A DNA stretch of 64,000 nt from Phycisphaerales bacterium (GCA_947459215.1 CANHCQ010000001.1:1-64000), one strand, 5' to 3'; counted from the stretch's first letter, positions 44,883 to 53,507 are shown. Numbers and translations are program-made. The notes: generated by a model from the sequence alone, not told the origin.

Positions 44883-44927
44883 GGTGCCATCAGTCCGCCG
44901 TGGCTCCGCACGGCGCGACTGATGCGG
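44883..44927. repeat. R3 hairpin, copy 2 (single)
   Basis: CATCAGTCCGCCGTG, loop GCTCCG, CACGGCGCGACTGATG. The outer blocks are identical to those at 9293-9404, while the inner stem differs by paired changes (CCGTG/CACGG here, GCGGCT/AGCCGC there). Confidence 0.8.
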
Positions 44928-44999
44928 TCCGAAGCGAAATCTCCCGGCCAGCCTCCGTCGCAGGGCTCGAAGCACCCGCGGACCAACGGCACCGATCGC

Positions 45000-46346
45000 T
45001 CACGTTCCCACCCTCCCCGGCGCCTCCTCCGTATCCCGCTTGAGATGCTTCGCCCCCCAGATCCACAGCACCCCCGACAGCACGATCATCGCGCCCACGA
45101 GCAGGAACCCCAGCGTCATGTCGCCCTTCGGGTTGGTCGCGCTCTTGGTCGCGTCGGTGATCGCCCCGATAATCAGCGGGCTGATCGCGTCGCCCAGCGC
45201 GTGGATGATGAAGATGCACGCCGCGAACGCCGTTGCCCGCACCGACGGGTGCGTCACATTCGCGATGATCGCGTTGGTCGGTCCGGTCGAAAGGAACAGC
45301 AAGAAGATCGCCGCGAAGATCAGCGCGTACGCCCAGGGCAAGGGCACGTACAGCGACGCGATAAAGAACGGGAAGCCCAAGAGCATCCCCACGCCCGAGA
45401 CCAGGAAGTAGGAACCAGAGAACCGCGCCCGCAGCCGGTCGGCGAGCCAGCCGCCCAGCAACGTGGCGGCGAGCCCCGCGACCACCGTGATCCCGCCGAA
45501 GAGCGTGTTCACCGAGGCCAGATGCGCATCGGTCTGCAGCGCCTCGGGCGTCCGGAAGCGGTGGAGGTACGTCGGCATCCAGAACGACATCCCGCCGACC
45601 GCAAACGTGAACGCCGTCATGCCGAGCACGCACAGCACATAACTCGGGATCTTCGCGAGCGACAGGTAGTCAGCAAGCGACGCGTGCCGCACGCCGTTCA
45701 CCCCGTCGGCCCCTCCACGCTTGGGCTCCTTCATGAACAGACACAGCACGCCGAGCAAGATCCCCGGCGGCAGCGTCAGAAAGAACGCGTAGTGCCACGA
45801 GGTGTACTTGATCACCGTCCCGCCGAGCAGATACCCCAGCGCGCTCCCGACCGGAATCGCAACGTAGAACCACGCCAGAATCGCGCCGCGGCGTTCCACC
45901 GGAAAGAGATCCGAGAGCAGCGTCGGAGCGGTCGGCCCGTACGCTGCTTCGCCGATCCCGACGAAGATCCGCATCACCAGCATCGCGATCCACACCGTCG
46001 CCAGGCCCGACCCGCCCGACGCCAGCGACCACAGCAGCACCCCGACCGCCACGATGAGCCATCGCCGCCCCCGGTCCGCCAGCCAGCCAAACAGCGGCGA
46101 CACCACCATGTACGAAACCAGGAACGCCGTCGCCAAGAGCCCCATCTTCGCGGCCGCGTTCGGATCCCCGTTCGGGAAGAACTCGGCCTCGATCTTGGTC
46201 TGCACCGCCGCCAGGACGTAGCGATCGATGTAGTTGAACAGGTTGATCGCCAGAAGCAGGCCCACGGCGAAGCGCGGGCTGCTGCCGAAGCCCTGCGGCA
46301 GGCCGGACGAGGCCGGTGATGGCGATGGAACGGACGGATTCGACAT
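45000..46346 (-). CDS. MFS transporter, spinster-like
   Basis: A 448-residue, 12-helix major facilitator carrier. After a Ser/Pro-rich lead come LLLAINLFNYIDRYVLAAV (TM1 with the D-R-Y typical of spinster-like and sugar-phosphate relatives), SPLFGWLADRGRRW (the MFS loop 2-3 motif GxLaDrxGrr), and RIFVGIGEAAYGPTAPTLLSDLFPVERRG. These blocks match the spinster/GlpT-like group seen widely in bacteria. The substrate is unknown. The ATG at 46346 is preceded by a CATACT box at 7 nt, and the upstream 45 codons are not protein-like. It is divergent from the 46493 gene. Confidence 0.9.
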   Translation of the reverse strand: MSNPSVPSPSPASSGLPQGFGSSPRFAVGLLLAINLFNYIDRYVLAAVQTKIEAEFFPNGDPNAAAKMGLLATAFLVSYMVVSPLFGWLADRGRRWLIVAVGVLLWSLASGGSGLATVWIAMLVMRIFVGIGEAAYGPTAPTLLSDLFPVERRGAILAWFYVAIPVGSALGYLLGGTVIKYTSWHYAFFLTLPPGILLGVLCLFMKEPKRGGADGVNGVRHASLADYLSLAKIPSYVLCVLGMTAFTFAVGGMSFWMPTYLHRFRTPEALQTDAHLASVNTLFGGITVVAGLAATLLGGWLADRLRARFSGSYFLVSGVGMLLGFPFFIASLYVPLPWAYALIFAAIFLLFLSTGPTNAIIANVTHPSVRATAFAACIFIIHALGDAISPLIIGAITDATKSATNPKGDMTLGFLLVGAMIVLSGVLWIWGAKHLKRDTEEAPGRVGT

Positions 46347-46353
46347 GACAAGC

Positions 46354-46359
46354 AGTATG
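46354..46359 (-). promoter_or_regulatory. CATACT box 7 nt before MFS transporter start
   Basis: On the minus strand GCATACT is followed by GCTTGTC and ATG. It is one base off the TANNNT pattern of the other leaderless candidates. Confidence 0.4.
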
Positions 46360-46492
46360 CCCGGTGGCGGCGTGGCGTGCGGACGGTGCTGGAGCGAGGG
46401 TCGAGGTCGGTCGGGGAGCGTCTCGGCAACTGGCTGCCAGAAATGTCGGAAGATGGTGACGGATTGAGGGCAGGTCGGCATCGGGGTGGGCT

Positions 46493-47542
46493 ATGACCAG
46501 CCTCACGGATCATCTGGAGTCGCCCAAGCGGCCTGAAAAGCAGCCTCGTTCCGCAACCCCCGCCATGGCCGCCATCGCGGTTCTGGTCGGCGTTGGCGGG
46601 ATCTCCTGGGCCGGGTACTCGATCTACGGGGCAACCCGCCCGGCGGAGCGGCCCAAGTCGGCAAGCGACGTGGTGCGGGAGGAGCAGCGGGCAAATCGGA
46701 GTTCGCCGGCCGATGCGTTGGCGGCGGCACCGGAAGAGAAAGCTCGGCGGCAGGTCGTGGAACGCGAGGGGCTGCCGGGATCGGACGCCGGTGGACGCAC
46801 GATGCCGATCCCGCCCAAGGACGCGAACTACACGGTCATCGCCAACGCCGACGATGCGAACAAGGCGGTCGCCACGATCGCGACGGCGTTTGGCGAGCAG
46901 GGATCAAGGATCGAGGGCCTGACACAGACGCCGCTGCAGACGAGCGATCAGCTGGCGGAGGCGACCAAGAACTTCCTCGGGCCTTTGGTCGCGGGCGATA
47001 TGGCCGATCAGTCGGACTACCTGGTGAAGAACGGGGCGAAGCCGACGGATGCGCCGCAGCTCAAGCGGCTGCTCGAGGGCGTGGCCAAGGTGCTGCAGTT
47101 CGCTGATCTGGATGTGATCAAGGCGCGGGCTCAGCAGGCGCCGAAGATGCAGGGCGCTGGCGCGGCGATGCTGAAGAACCTGCCGCCGGGTGCGGCGGCG
47201 TTCATGATGAATCAGAACGACAGCGACACCGGCTCGGTCTCGTCCTTGTCGATGCCGCTGGCGGCGCTGCTGCCGGAGGCTTCGAAAGAGGTTGCCGACA
47301 ACGCACCGCGTGTCGAGTTCCTGGTCCCGGCACGGCTCAAGGAACCGTCCCTCGCGGACAAAGGCTTCCAGATCGGCATCATCATGGCGAAGGGGCCGGG
47401 CACACGCTGGGTGCCGGAGATGCTGAGCTTCCACACGACGGACATGGAGACGGTCAAGGCGCTGCAGAAGATCATCGCGCCGCGCCCGTCCAATCCGGGG
47501 ACCGGCGGACCCAAGCCCAGGGAAGCGAGCCAGGGCGGCTGA
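46493..47542 (+). CDS. Membrane-anchored protein of unknown function
   Basis: A 349-residue protein not recognised as a family. A polar N-terminal stretch of about 24 residues is followed by one membrane helix (MAAIAVLVGVGGISWAGYSIYG), so it is anchored with a large C-terminal part outside. That part has a low-complexity Arg/Ala/Glu-rich linker (about 55-100) and a predicted alpha/beta domain with KDANYTVIANADDANKAVATIATAF, then FLVPARLKEPSLADKGFQIGIIM and WVPEMLSFHTTDMETVKAL. The C-terminus is Pro/Gly-rich. It lies 58 bp upstream of the prepilin-like gene on the same strand, so a shared message is likely. Confidence 0.7.
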   Translation: MTSLTDHLESPKRPEKQPRSATPAMAAIAVLVGVGGISWAGYSIYGATRPAERPKSASDVVREEQRANRSSPADALAAAPEEKARRQVVEREGLPGSDAGGRTMPIPPKDANYTVIANADDANKAVATIATAFGEQGSRIEGLTQTPLQTSDQLAEATKNFLGPLVAGDMADQSDYLVKNGAKPTDAPQLKRLLEGVAKVLQFADLDVIKARAQQAPKMQGAGAAMLKNLPPGAAAFMMNQNDSDTGSVSSLSMPLAALLPEASKEVADNAPRVEFLVPARLKEPSLADKGFQIGIIMAKGPGTRWVPEMLSFHTTDMETVKALQKIIAPRPSNPGTGGPKPREASQGG

Positions 47543-47600
47543 TCGGATCATCGGCGGCACGCACGACGCACGTCAGACATCGAGGTTCACGAGACCAGCT

Positions 47601-48389
47601 ATGCGCACCAACACCAACAACCGCGGTTTCTCGCTGATCGAACTGCTCATCGCGATCGGCATCATCGGCATCCTGATCTCGCTGGCGCTGCCGGCGTTGG
47701 GCAAGGCGCGGCTGGCGGCGCGGCAGACCCAGGGGCTGGCGAACATCCGCAGCGTCTCGATTTCGTTCGAGCAGTATGCGGGCCAGTTTCAGAGCTACCC
47801 GTTCATTCAGCCGGGCGCGGAGATCCAGGCGCCCGGAGGCATCAAGCTGCCCGCTCAGCCCGGCTTCATCGGGTGCGAATGGATCCGTCCGGGTGCGTTC
47901 CTGATGAGCAGCGATCCGTTTGACATGGAATGGATGTGGGCGGGCGTGATGGCCAAGTTCATGCCGGTGGAGAGCGCGTACCCGACGTGGGTCTCGCCCG
48001 GCCTGCCGACACGTCTGCCCGAGGGCGACGAGATCGAGGCCCGTGAGCAGATCTCGATCCGCTACACGAACTCGTTTGTCGCGCGGCCCGACCTGTTCAA
48101 GCCCGGAGCCAAGGACGACCTCAAGAACATCGCGCCGGTGCGATCCGGTGAGGTGTTGTACCCCTCGAGCAAGGTGATGCTCTTCGACGCCCACCTCGCG
48201 TACCTCACCAAGCGCCCCAAGATCCGCGACAACCACTACGACGAAGCAACGCCGATGGGTTTCGCCGATGGCCACGCCGAGGCACGCAACCCGCTCAGTG
48301 CGACCGAGGGCATCCCCAACGTCATGCGGAGCAACCGCAACATCCGCCTCCACAGCACGCCCGACGGCGTCCGCGGCAAGGACTTCTGA
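47601..48389 (+). CDS. Prepilin-like protein with DUF1559-type H-x9-DG end
   Basis: A 262-residue pseudopilin-like protein. The type III prepilin signal is NNRGFSLIELLIAIGIIGILISLALPAL, where cleavage after Gly is expected and Glu at +5 is present. The long hydrophobic helix forms the pilus core. The rest carries SVSISFEQYAGQFQSYPFIQPG and, near the end, PMGFADGHAEARN, the DG motif common at the C-terminus of planctomycete DUF1559 proteins. It is probably processed by a prepilin peptidase and used by the same machinery as the pilMNO-pilB operon. No pilin genes sit next to that operon, so this may be one of several substrates. Confidence 0.87.
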   Translation: MRTNTNNRGFSLIELLIAIGIIGILISLALPALGKARLAARQTQGLANIRSVSISFEQYAGQFQSYPFIQPGAEIQAPGGIKLPAQPGFIGCEWIRPGAFLMSSDPFDMEWMWAGVMAKFMPVESAYPTWVSPGLPTRLPEGDEIEAREQISIRYTNSFVARPDLFKPGAKDDLKNIAPVRSGEVLYPSSKVMLFDAHLAYLTKRPKIRDNHYDEATPMGFADGHAEARNPLSATEGIPNVMRSNRNIRLHSTPDGVRGKDF

Positions 48390-48449
48390 TCACCCACGAC
48401 GCTCGCGCCCGTCGCCCCGGCACGCCGATACCACCAACGCCATCCGCAA

Positions 48450-48585
48450 GACGCCGAGGCTGAGAAGGCTCGGCGCCGAAGCCTCGGATGATCTGCAACC
48501 GTCGCGTCGTTCGCCCGTCGCAGCGTGTGAACCCAACGCCCCGGCCAATCCGAGGCTTCCTCGCAGACTCATCAGCCTCGGCGTC
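48450..48585. repeat. R1 inverted-repeat element, copy E
   Basis: A 136-bp element with left end GACGCCGAGGCTGAGAAGGC and right end ACTCATCAGCCTCGGCGTC. The second block GAAGCCTCGG / CCGAGGCTTC is kept. It is placed between the convergent prepilin-like and glycosyltransferase genes. Confidence 0.88.
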
Positions 48586-48620
48586 CACCCAATCGCACGC
48601 CGTGCTGCGTCTCCGCGTCC

Positions 48621-50054
48621 CTACGCCCAGCTCCACCCGCCACCCTGGTGCTGGCTGAAGAGCTGCTGCAACTCAATCCGCGCCATCGACGCGCCGCGCC
48701 GAGCCGCCTCACTCATGCCGGGCTTCAGGGACGTCTTGGCGACCGCGAGCTGAATGGCAGCGTTGTACAGGCGCTCGTCAAATGTCTTCAACGCGGGCGC
48801 ACTCTCCCTCGCCTGCCGCAGCAAGTCTTCGAACAGGCTCACACACCGCTTCGCGTGCACCTCGTACGAAATCTCACGCTCCGCGATGCCGCGGCAATTC
48901 CCCCGCCACGCCTCGCTCGCCCCGCTCTCCAGCAGCGTCGCCAGCGCCCGCGCCAATCCCGCCGTGTCCCCGCGCTCGACGAGCGCCCCGGTGGAACCCT
49001 CGTGCACCATGTCCGGCACACCCCCGACGCGATACGCCACCACCGGCGTGCCCGTCGCGAGCGCCTCCAGCATCGTGTTCGGCAGGTTGTCCTCGTGGCT
49101 GGGAATCAGCATCGCATCACACGCCGCGTAGATCGCCGCGATCTTGGCCTGATCGTGCTGCACGCCCAGGAACCGCACCCGATCGGCCAGCGCCGGATCA
49201 AGCTCGACCGGCTGCCCCATCGCAACAAACCGCACGGTCTTGCCGCCGACCGGCCCAATCGCGCGGGCCGCCGCCACCAGATCATCAAACCCCTTGCGCT
49301 TCTCCGAAAACCGATCCGCCACGAACAGCACGTTCCACGCATCATCACCCAGCTCAATCTCGCGCCGTGCCTCCTCCCGCGGCCGCACGCGATACACCCC
49401 AAGATCCAACGCCGACGGCACATGCTCGTGCCGCCAACCCGCAAACACCGGGCTCGCCTTCGCCATCCCGTGAATCCAGCGGCTCGTTCCGATCACCGTC
49501 CCCTTGCGCCGGGCACCCAGCTCCTTGCGCAGCGCAAGCACCGCCGCCGGAACCCCGACCGGATCGTCCCCGAGCTGCGGGCACCTCGCGCAGTCCCGCA
49601 TGTACCCGTCGCAGCGATCGGAATAGTGACAGCCTCCGGTCAGGAACCACTGATCATGCAGCGTGATCACGACCGGCTTGCCCAGCGCAAAGAGCGCATC
49701 GAGCCCGTCCAGCGACACCAGCCCGCTCGACCACTGCACCTCGATGATGTCCGCATCGCGGACGATGTTCAGGCCATCGGCGCCGCAGTCTGTGAACGGA
49801 AACGTGAACCACGTGTCCGCTCCCGGCGCACGGTTGCGTTCGATCGTCAGCCGATGCAAAAACTCCGCCCGCGGCCCAAGGTGCATCGCCTTCGCATACG
49901 GCGGGGCCGCGTGGATGTGCGGATCATCCGATCGCCGCCACGACACCAGCATCCGATGATCCACGCCCGCCCGACGCATCGCCTCATGATGCCGCTGCGC
50001 GCACCGAGCCGCCCCGCCGGTAATGTCATTGGTGCTCAGTGTGACAACCTTCAT
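48621..50054 (-). CDS. Family 4-type glycosyltransferase
   Basis: A 477-residue GT-B glycosyltransferase that probably adds a sugar during cell-surface polysaccharide or glycoprotein synthesis. The N-terminal half starts MKVVTLSTNDITGGAARCAQRHHEAM. It contains a Cys cluster, HDQWFLTGGCHYSDRC, continuing to CARCP, typical of the WcaC/WcaL-type GT4 group. The C-terminal half has VPSALDLGVYRV and the conserved AACDAMLIPSHEDNLPNTM followed by LEALATGTPVVAYRVGGVPDMV, the E-x7-E nucleotide-sugar site. The start at 50054 is chosen because ten more upstream codons lack similarity. It is divergent from a methyltransferase gene, which may act in the same pathway. Confidence 0.9.
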   Translation of the reverse strand: MKVVTLSTNDITGGAARCAQRHHEAMRRAGVDHRMLVSWRRSDDPHIHAAPPYAKAMHLGPRAEFLHRLTIERNRAPGADTWFTFPFTDCGADGLNIVRDADIIEVQWSSGLVSLDGLDALFALGKPVVITLHDQWFLTGGCHYSDRCDGYMRDCARCPQLGDDPVGVPAAVLALRKELGARRKGTVIGTSRWIHGMAKASPVFAGWRHEHVPSALDLGVYRVRPREEARREIELGDDAWNVLFVADRFSEKRKGFDDLVAAARAIGPVGGKTVRFVAMGQPVELDPALADRVRFLGVQHDQAKIAAIYAACDAMLIPSHEDNLPNTMLEALATGTPVVAYRVGGVPDMVHEGSTGALVERGDTAGLARALATLLESGASEAWRGNCRGIAEREISYEVHAKRCVSLFEDLLRQARESAPALKTFDERLYNAAIQLAVAKTSLKPGMSEAARRGASMARIELQQLFSQHQGGGWSWA

Positions 50055-50140
50055 GCGCCGCGGCTCTCCCTCAACCAACGGCACTCAAGCCGCTCGGTGT
50101 TAGACTGTACGAGACACCTCACAACAACCCGCGCCCCGCA

Positions 50141-50232
50141 TTCCCCTGCCCCCCTGCCCCCCTGCTCCCCTGCTCCCACTCCGTCTCTTCGTCTCTCCGT
50201 CTCTCCGTCTCTCCGTCTCTTCCCCTCCCCCC
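50141..50232 (+). promoter_or_regulatory. Pyrimidine-rich leader upstream of the 50233 methyltransferase
   Basis: This is the longest tract of the class: CCCCCTGCCCCCCTGCTCC-type units, then four CGTCTCTC units, then TTCCCCTCCCCCC directly joined to the ATG. The four CGTCTCTC copies are true tandem repeats and probably vary in number between strains. Confidence 0.55.
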
Positions 50233-51012
50233 ATGCCCCCTCTCCTCCTCAACCTCGGCTGCGGCTCCCGCATCCACCCCGCCTGGCAGAACTTCGATCT
50301 CACGCCCCTCGTCCCCGGCGTGCGCCCGCTCGACATCCGCGCCCCGCTCCCGTTCCCCGATTCCTCCGCCGACGCCGTCTACCACTCCCACGTCCTCGAA
50401 CACCTCGACCCGCACACCGGCGCCCGCTTCGTCCGCGAGTGCCGCCGCATCCTCAAACCCGGCGGCGTCCTCCGCATCGCCGTCCCCGACCTCGAAGCCA
50501 TCTGCCGCGAATACCTCCGCGCCCTCGACGCCGCCGCCGCGGGTGAGGCCAGCGCCGTCGACGACCACGCCTGGATGACCATCGAACTCATCGACCAATG
50601 CACCCGCACCACCCCCGGCGGCGAGATGCTCCGCTGGTGGACCGCACCAAAGGTCGCGTCAGAGGCACTCGTCCGCCGCCGCATGGGCAACGAGTTTGGC
50701 CGCTTCCGCGACTGGTTCGACGCCGAGACCACGCGAGCCGGCGCCCGCCCCCCCTGGGCCGACGCCCCGCCGCAAACGCCGACCATCGAACAAGAAGCCG
50801 CCTTCCGCCGCCAGGGCGAGATCCACCGCTGGATGTACGACCGCATCTCCCTGGCCGCGCTGTTGAGACGCGTGGGCTTCGAAGCCGACCGCATCAATGT
50901 GGTGAGCGCCACCGAATCAGCCATCGACGGCTGGCGAACCTTCGAACTCGACGCCGACGCCGCGGGGAATGTGCACAAGCCGGATTCGGTGTTTGTGGAG
51001 GCGGTTGCATGA
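50233..51012 (+). CDS. SAM-dependent methyltransferase (class I, surface-sugar type)
   Basis: A 259-residue methyltransferase. It starts directly with motif I (PLLLNLGCGSRIHPAWQNFDL), then DIRAPLPFPDSSADAVYHSHVLEHL (Methyltransf_11-type acidic and HxLEH blocks), then ECRRILKPGGVLRIAVPDLE. The wording NLGCGsrxHpgWxNxD is typical of methyltransferases in polysaccharide gene clusters, and its neighbour is a glycosyltransferase. The C-terminal half has RRQGEIHRWMYDRISLAALLRRVGF, matching that group. The substrate is unknown. Confidence 0.88.
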   Translation: MPPLLLNLGCGSRIHPAWQNFDLTPLVPGVRPLDIRAPLPFPDSSADAVYHSHVLEHLDPHTGARFVRECRRILKPGGVLRIAVPDLEAICREYLRALDAAAAGEASAVDDHAWMTIELIDQCTRTTPGGEMLRWWTAPKVASEALVRRRMGNEFGRFRDWFDAETTRAGARPPWADAPPQTPTIEQEAAFRRQGEIHRWMYDRISLAALLRRVGFEADRINVVSATESAIDGWRTFELDADAAGNVHKPDSVFVEAVA

Positions 51013-51129
51013 ACCCGCTTACGTGAACTCGAGCTCGCGGTACCACCCATGCCCAGCGCCACAACCCGTTGCTCCGAACGAGTGGTGCGATTCGCTATCA
51101 AATCACCACCCGCGTCCCGTCCAACGAAA

Positions 51130-51153
51130 GCCCACGGGCCCCAGCCCGTGGGC
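51130..51153. repeat. Perfect hairpin in the 51013-51339 spacer
   Basis: GCCCACGGG, loop CCCCAG, CCCGTGGGC. No T-run follows, so it is not a standard intrinsic terminator. It may still end the methyltransferase message or be a dispersed palindrome. A TCTTTTTTC run occurs later, near 51209, without a stem. Nothing else is recognised in this 327-bp spacer. Confidence 0.6.
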
Positions 51154-51339
51154 TCGTGCCCTCCACCCGCGCACAACTCCGTCGTTGTGCGCTCAAACCT
51201 GACGCTCCCGGATCTTTTTTCTTGCCACGCGAGTCGACACCTTGCTTCATCCCCCCGATCCGTGCGAAACTCTCAGGCATGCAGCCGATCGGACCGTGGC
51301 ACCGCAAGTGAACCGGCGGGAAGCGAGCAAGAGGCAAAT

Positions 51340-52185
51340 GTGGGGGACGCAGTGGGGGACCGCATCGACATCTTCAATCCAACCCCGCCGCAGGCCCAAC
51401 TCCTGCTCGATCTCCTCCAGCGCGCCGACTGCTCGCTCGAGGACATCGCTCAGGCCCTCCGCACTTCCGTCTCCGCGTTGACCGTGTATCTCGCGAGCGA
51501 CGACGCGATCGAGATCTTCGCCCAGGCCGAGCTCGCCAACGCCCGCCGCGGCCGGCTCGCCGCCACCGCCCAGCTCGACAAGTGCGCGCACGCACTGTCC
51601 CTCATCCTCGACGGCTACATCAGCGACACCACCATCGCCGTCCGCCGCGACACCCCCAAGACCCGCCGCGAGGACCTGATCCACCAAGAGTCCGCCCGCC
51701 GCGCCGCCACCCAACTCTTCAAGATCGTCAACTTCACTCCCCGCGTCTTCACGGCTGCTCTGAACTCCCCCTCCCTCGGTGGGGCGAGGGAGGGGGCTAG
51801 GGAGGGGGCGGGGGGTGGGTTCTCGGCATCGGAGCATTCGTCTACGTCACCATGCGCCGCGTCCCCCGCGCGCCTCCTCTCCCCGCACCAGCGGGACGTG
51901 GGGGCAGAGGTGCCCGAGTCCCGACTTGAAGATGGGAGGGCGGTGAGGGGCCGAGACGCAACCGAACTCCAGCCCGCTTCGATCAACGCGCAACCCCATG
52001 CAACTTCCGATGCCTTGAACGCACCCTCCCCGGGTGGGGGGAGGGCTGGGTTCGCCGAAGGACGCATCGTCCCGCAGCCTTCGCTTCCCACCCTCACCAC
52101 ACCAAAGCGACCGCCACAAACGCCAACGGCTTCATCGCGACACACATCCCAGCCCGCGTCACCAGCCGCAACCGTCCCGCCATGA
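51340..52185 (+). CDS. Hypothetical HTH-like protein with repeat-derived C-terminus
   Basis: About 281 residues if read from the GTG at 51340; another GTG at 51352 is equally possible. Residues 1-140 look like a real, mostly helical protein: NPTPPQAQLLLDLLQRADCS, LEDIAQALRTSVSALTVYLA (helix-turn-helix-like), and AELANARRGRLAATAQLDKC, followed by a helix with DLIHQESARRAATQLFKIVNF. This part recalls phage or replication HTH proteins, but no family is recognised. From about residue 142 the frame runs through several palindromic repeats (51767-52045) and becomes Gly/Arg/Ser/Pro-rich. The tail is probably repeat-encoded and may not be functional. The upstream open frame from 51049 is not convincing. 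Confidence 0.55.
   Translation: MGDAVGDRIDIFNPTPPQAQLLLDLLQRADCSLEDIAQALRTSVSALTVYLASDDAIEIFAQAELANARRGRLAATAQLDKCAHALSLILDGYISDTTIAVRRDTPKTRREDLIHQESARRAATQLFKIVNFTPRVFTAALNSPSLGGAREGAREGAGGGFSASEHSSTSPCAASPARLLSPHQRDVGAEVPESRLEDGRAVRGRDATELQPASINAQPHATSDALNAPSPGGGRAGFAEGRIVPQPSLPTLTTPKRPPQTPTASSRHTSQPASPAATVPP
51767..52045. repeat. Cluster of palindromic repeats inside the 51340 reading frame
   Basis: The first is a perfect 12-bp stem, CCCCCTCCCTCG / CGAGGGAGGGGG with loop GTGGGG (51767-51796), followed by tandem AGGGAGGGGGC. The block CGCCTCCTCTCCCCGC near 51871 matches the left hairpin of R2 copy 2. The last is CCCTCCCC / GGGGAGGG at 52024-52045. They add about 100 codons without breaking the frame. 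Confidence 0.8.
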
Positions 52186-52523
52186 GCCCACGCCGCGGCA
52201 CGGTCACGCATGGCAACGCCGCCATCATCACCATCATCGCCGCGATCCCGTCCCACCGTGGTTTCCCACGATGCAAGTATGCCGAGCGAGCGCGCCAATG
52301 GCGCCGGTGGCCGCGCCGCGCCGATGCAGCCCATGCCTGCGTACCGCGCCAACCCGCACACCCGGCGGACACGCTGGCGCTGAATCCGCTTCCCCCGGCA
52401 TCACCCCGGGTTTTGATGCCGAAACACTCCGCAACCGGGATTTCAGTTTGCAGCTACACTCCGCGTGCTGGGCACGGAACGGCCCGCTCTCCGGCGGATG
52501 CCAGAGACAACCCAAGGTATGTC
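52186..52523. other. Intergenic region with weak terminator-like hairpin
   Basis: These 338 bp lie before the barrel gene. A short CCCGG / CCGGG stem followed by TTTT near 52394-52414 could end the preceding message. No other feature is supported. Confidence 0.35.
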
Positions 52524-53507
52524 ATGACTACCTCTGTCCCGAACGGATTCTCGACGCACGCCCGTTTCGCTCTCGTCGCCGCCTGCCTCGCAGTTCACGC
52601 CGCGATCGGAGCTTCGGCTCTCGCTCAAGAGCCCACCACCCGTCCGCGTCAGGACATTCAGGGTGCGGCACCCGGTTTCAAGGAATCCACCAAGCTCAAC
52701 GCTCAGCTCAGCTTCGACGCCAGCTTCCGCTTCCGTGGCGATCTCAAGGACCGCCCGGGTGAAGTCTCGGTCTTCCGCGGCGGCGGCGCACTCACCCTCA
52801 CCGCTCCGGTTCTCGAACGCAACCGCCTCAGCGTCACCATGGGCACCGAGCAGTCGTACTACGACTTCTCCGGCAGCACCGTCTTCATGCCCGGCGGCGG
52901 ACGCCCCTGGCGACACATCCAGTCCTACACCGTCGGCGCCAACTTCTCGACCCAGTGGAGCGAGAAGTTCTCCACCTTCCTGCTCGGCAGCGTTGACTTC
53001 AGCGGCGAAAAGTCCGCGGCCTTCAGCAACGGCTTCACCGGCGGCGGCGGCGGCGGGTTCATCGTCAAGCTCACCGAAACCTTCGACCTCGGCGCCGGCG
53101 TCGTGGTTCGTTCCCGGCTTGGCGGCGGCGTCACCGTCTTCCCCATCGTCGGTATCGACTGGCGCATCACCCCGCAATGGCGTCTCTCCAACGAGAACCA
53201 GCCCGGCCTGTACCTCTCCTACACGCCCAACGAACGCTGGCGTTTCAGCCTCGGCGCCCGCTACGACCGCCGCGAGTTCCGCCTCGAGGACGACAACTTC
53301 GTTCCCAATGGCATCGGCCGCGACGAGCAGGTGCCGGTGACATTCGGCGTCGATTACTCGCCCGAGCCGACGATCACGTTCCAGCTCCGCGTCGGCGCGA
53401 TGGTCTACCAGAACCTGCAGGTTCGCGACCAGAACCGCAACAAGCTCGTGGATACCGGCGTCGATCCCGCCCTCTTCATCAGCGGCGGTTTGGTGCTGCG
53501 GTTCTGA
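52524..53507 (+). CDS. Outer-membrane beta-barrel protein (DUF6268-like)
   Basis: A 327-residue exported protein. The signal peptide spans about residues 1-34 (ARFALVAACLAVHAAIGASALAQ). The mature part alternates short amphipathic strands and turns, for example LSFDASFRFRGDLKDRPGEV, RLSVTMGTEQSYYDFSGS, YLSYTPNERWRFSLGARYDRR, and ends FISGGLVLRF. A terminal Phe after alternating hydrophobic residues is the usual barrel-assembly signal. The pattern resembles DUF6268 barrels; the function is unknown. AAGG precedes the ATG at 52524. Its stop codon directly abuts the pyrE stop on the other strand. Confidence 0.82.
   Translation: MTTSVPNGFSTHARFALVAACLAVHAAIGASALAQEPTTRPRQDIQGAAPGFKESTKLNAQLSFDASFRFRGDLKDRPGEVSVFRGGGALTLTAPVLERNRLSVTMGTEQSYYDFSGSTVFMPGGGRPWRHIQSYTVGANFSTQWSEKFSTFLLGSVDFSGEKSAAFSNGFTGGGGGGFIVKLTETFDLGAGVVVRSRLGGGVTVFPIVGIDWRITPQWRLSNENQPGLYLSYTPNERWRFSLGARYDRREFRLEDDNFVPNGIGRDEQVPVTFGVDYSPEPTITFQLRVGAMVYQNLQVRDQNRNKLVDTGVDPALFISGGLVLRF

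Noticed and set aside
48648-50546. A 632-residue plus-strand open frame
   Set aside because: It runs antisense through the glycosyltransferase and on into the pyrimidine-rich leader; it consists of Arg/Pro/His-rich sequence.
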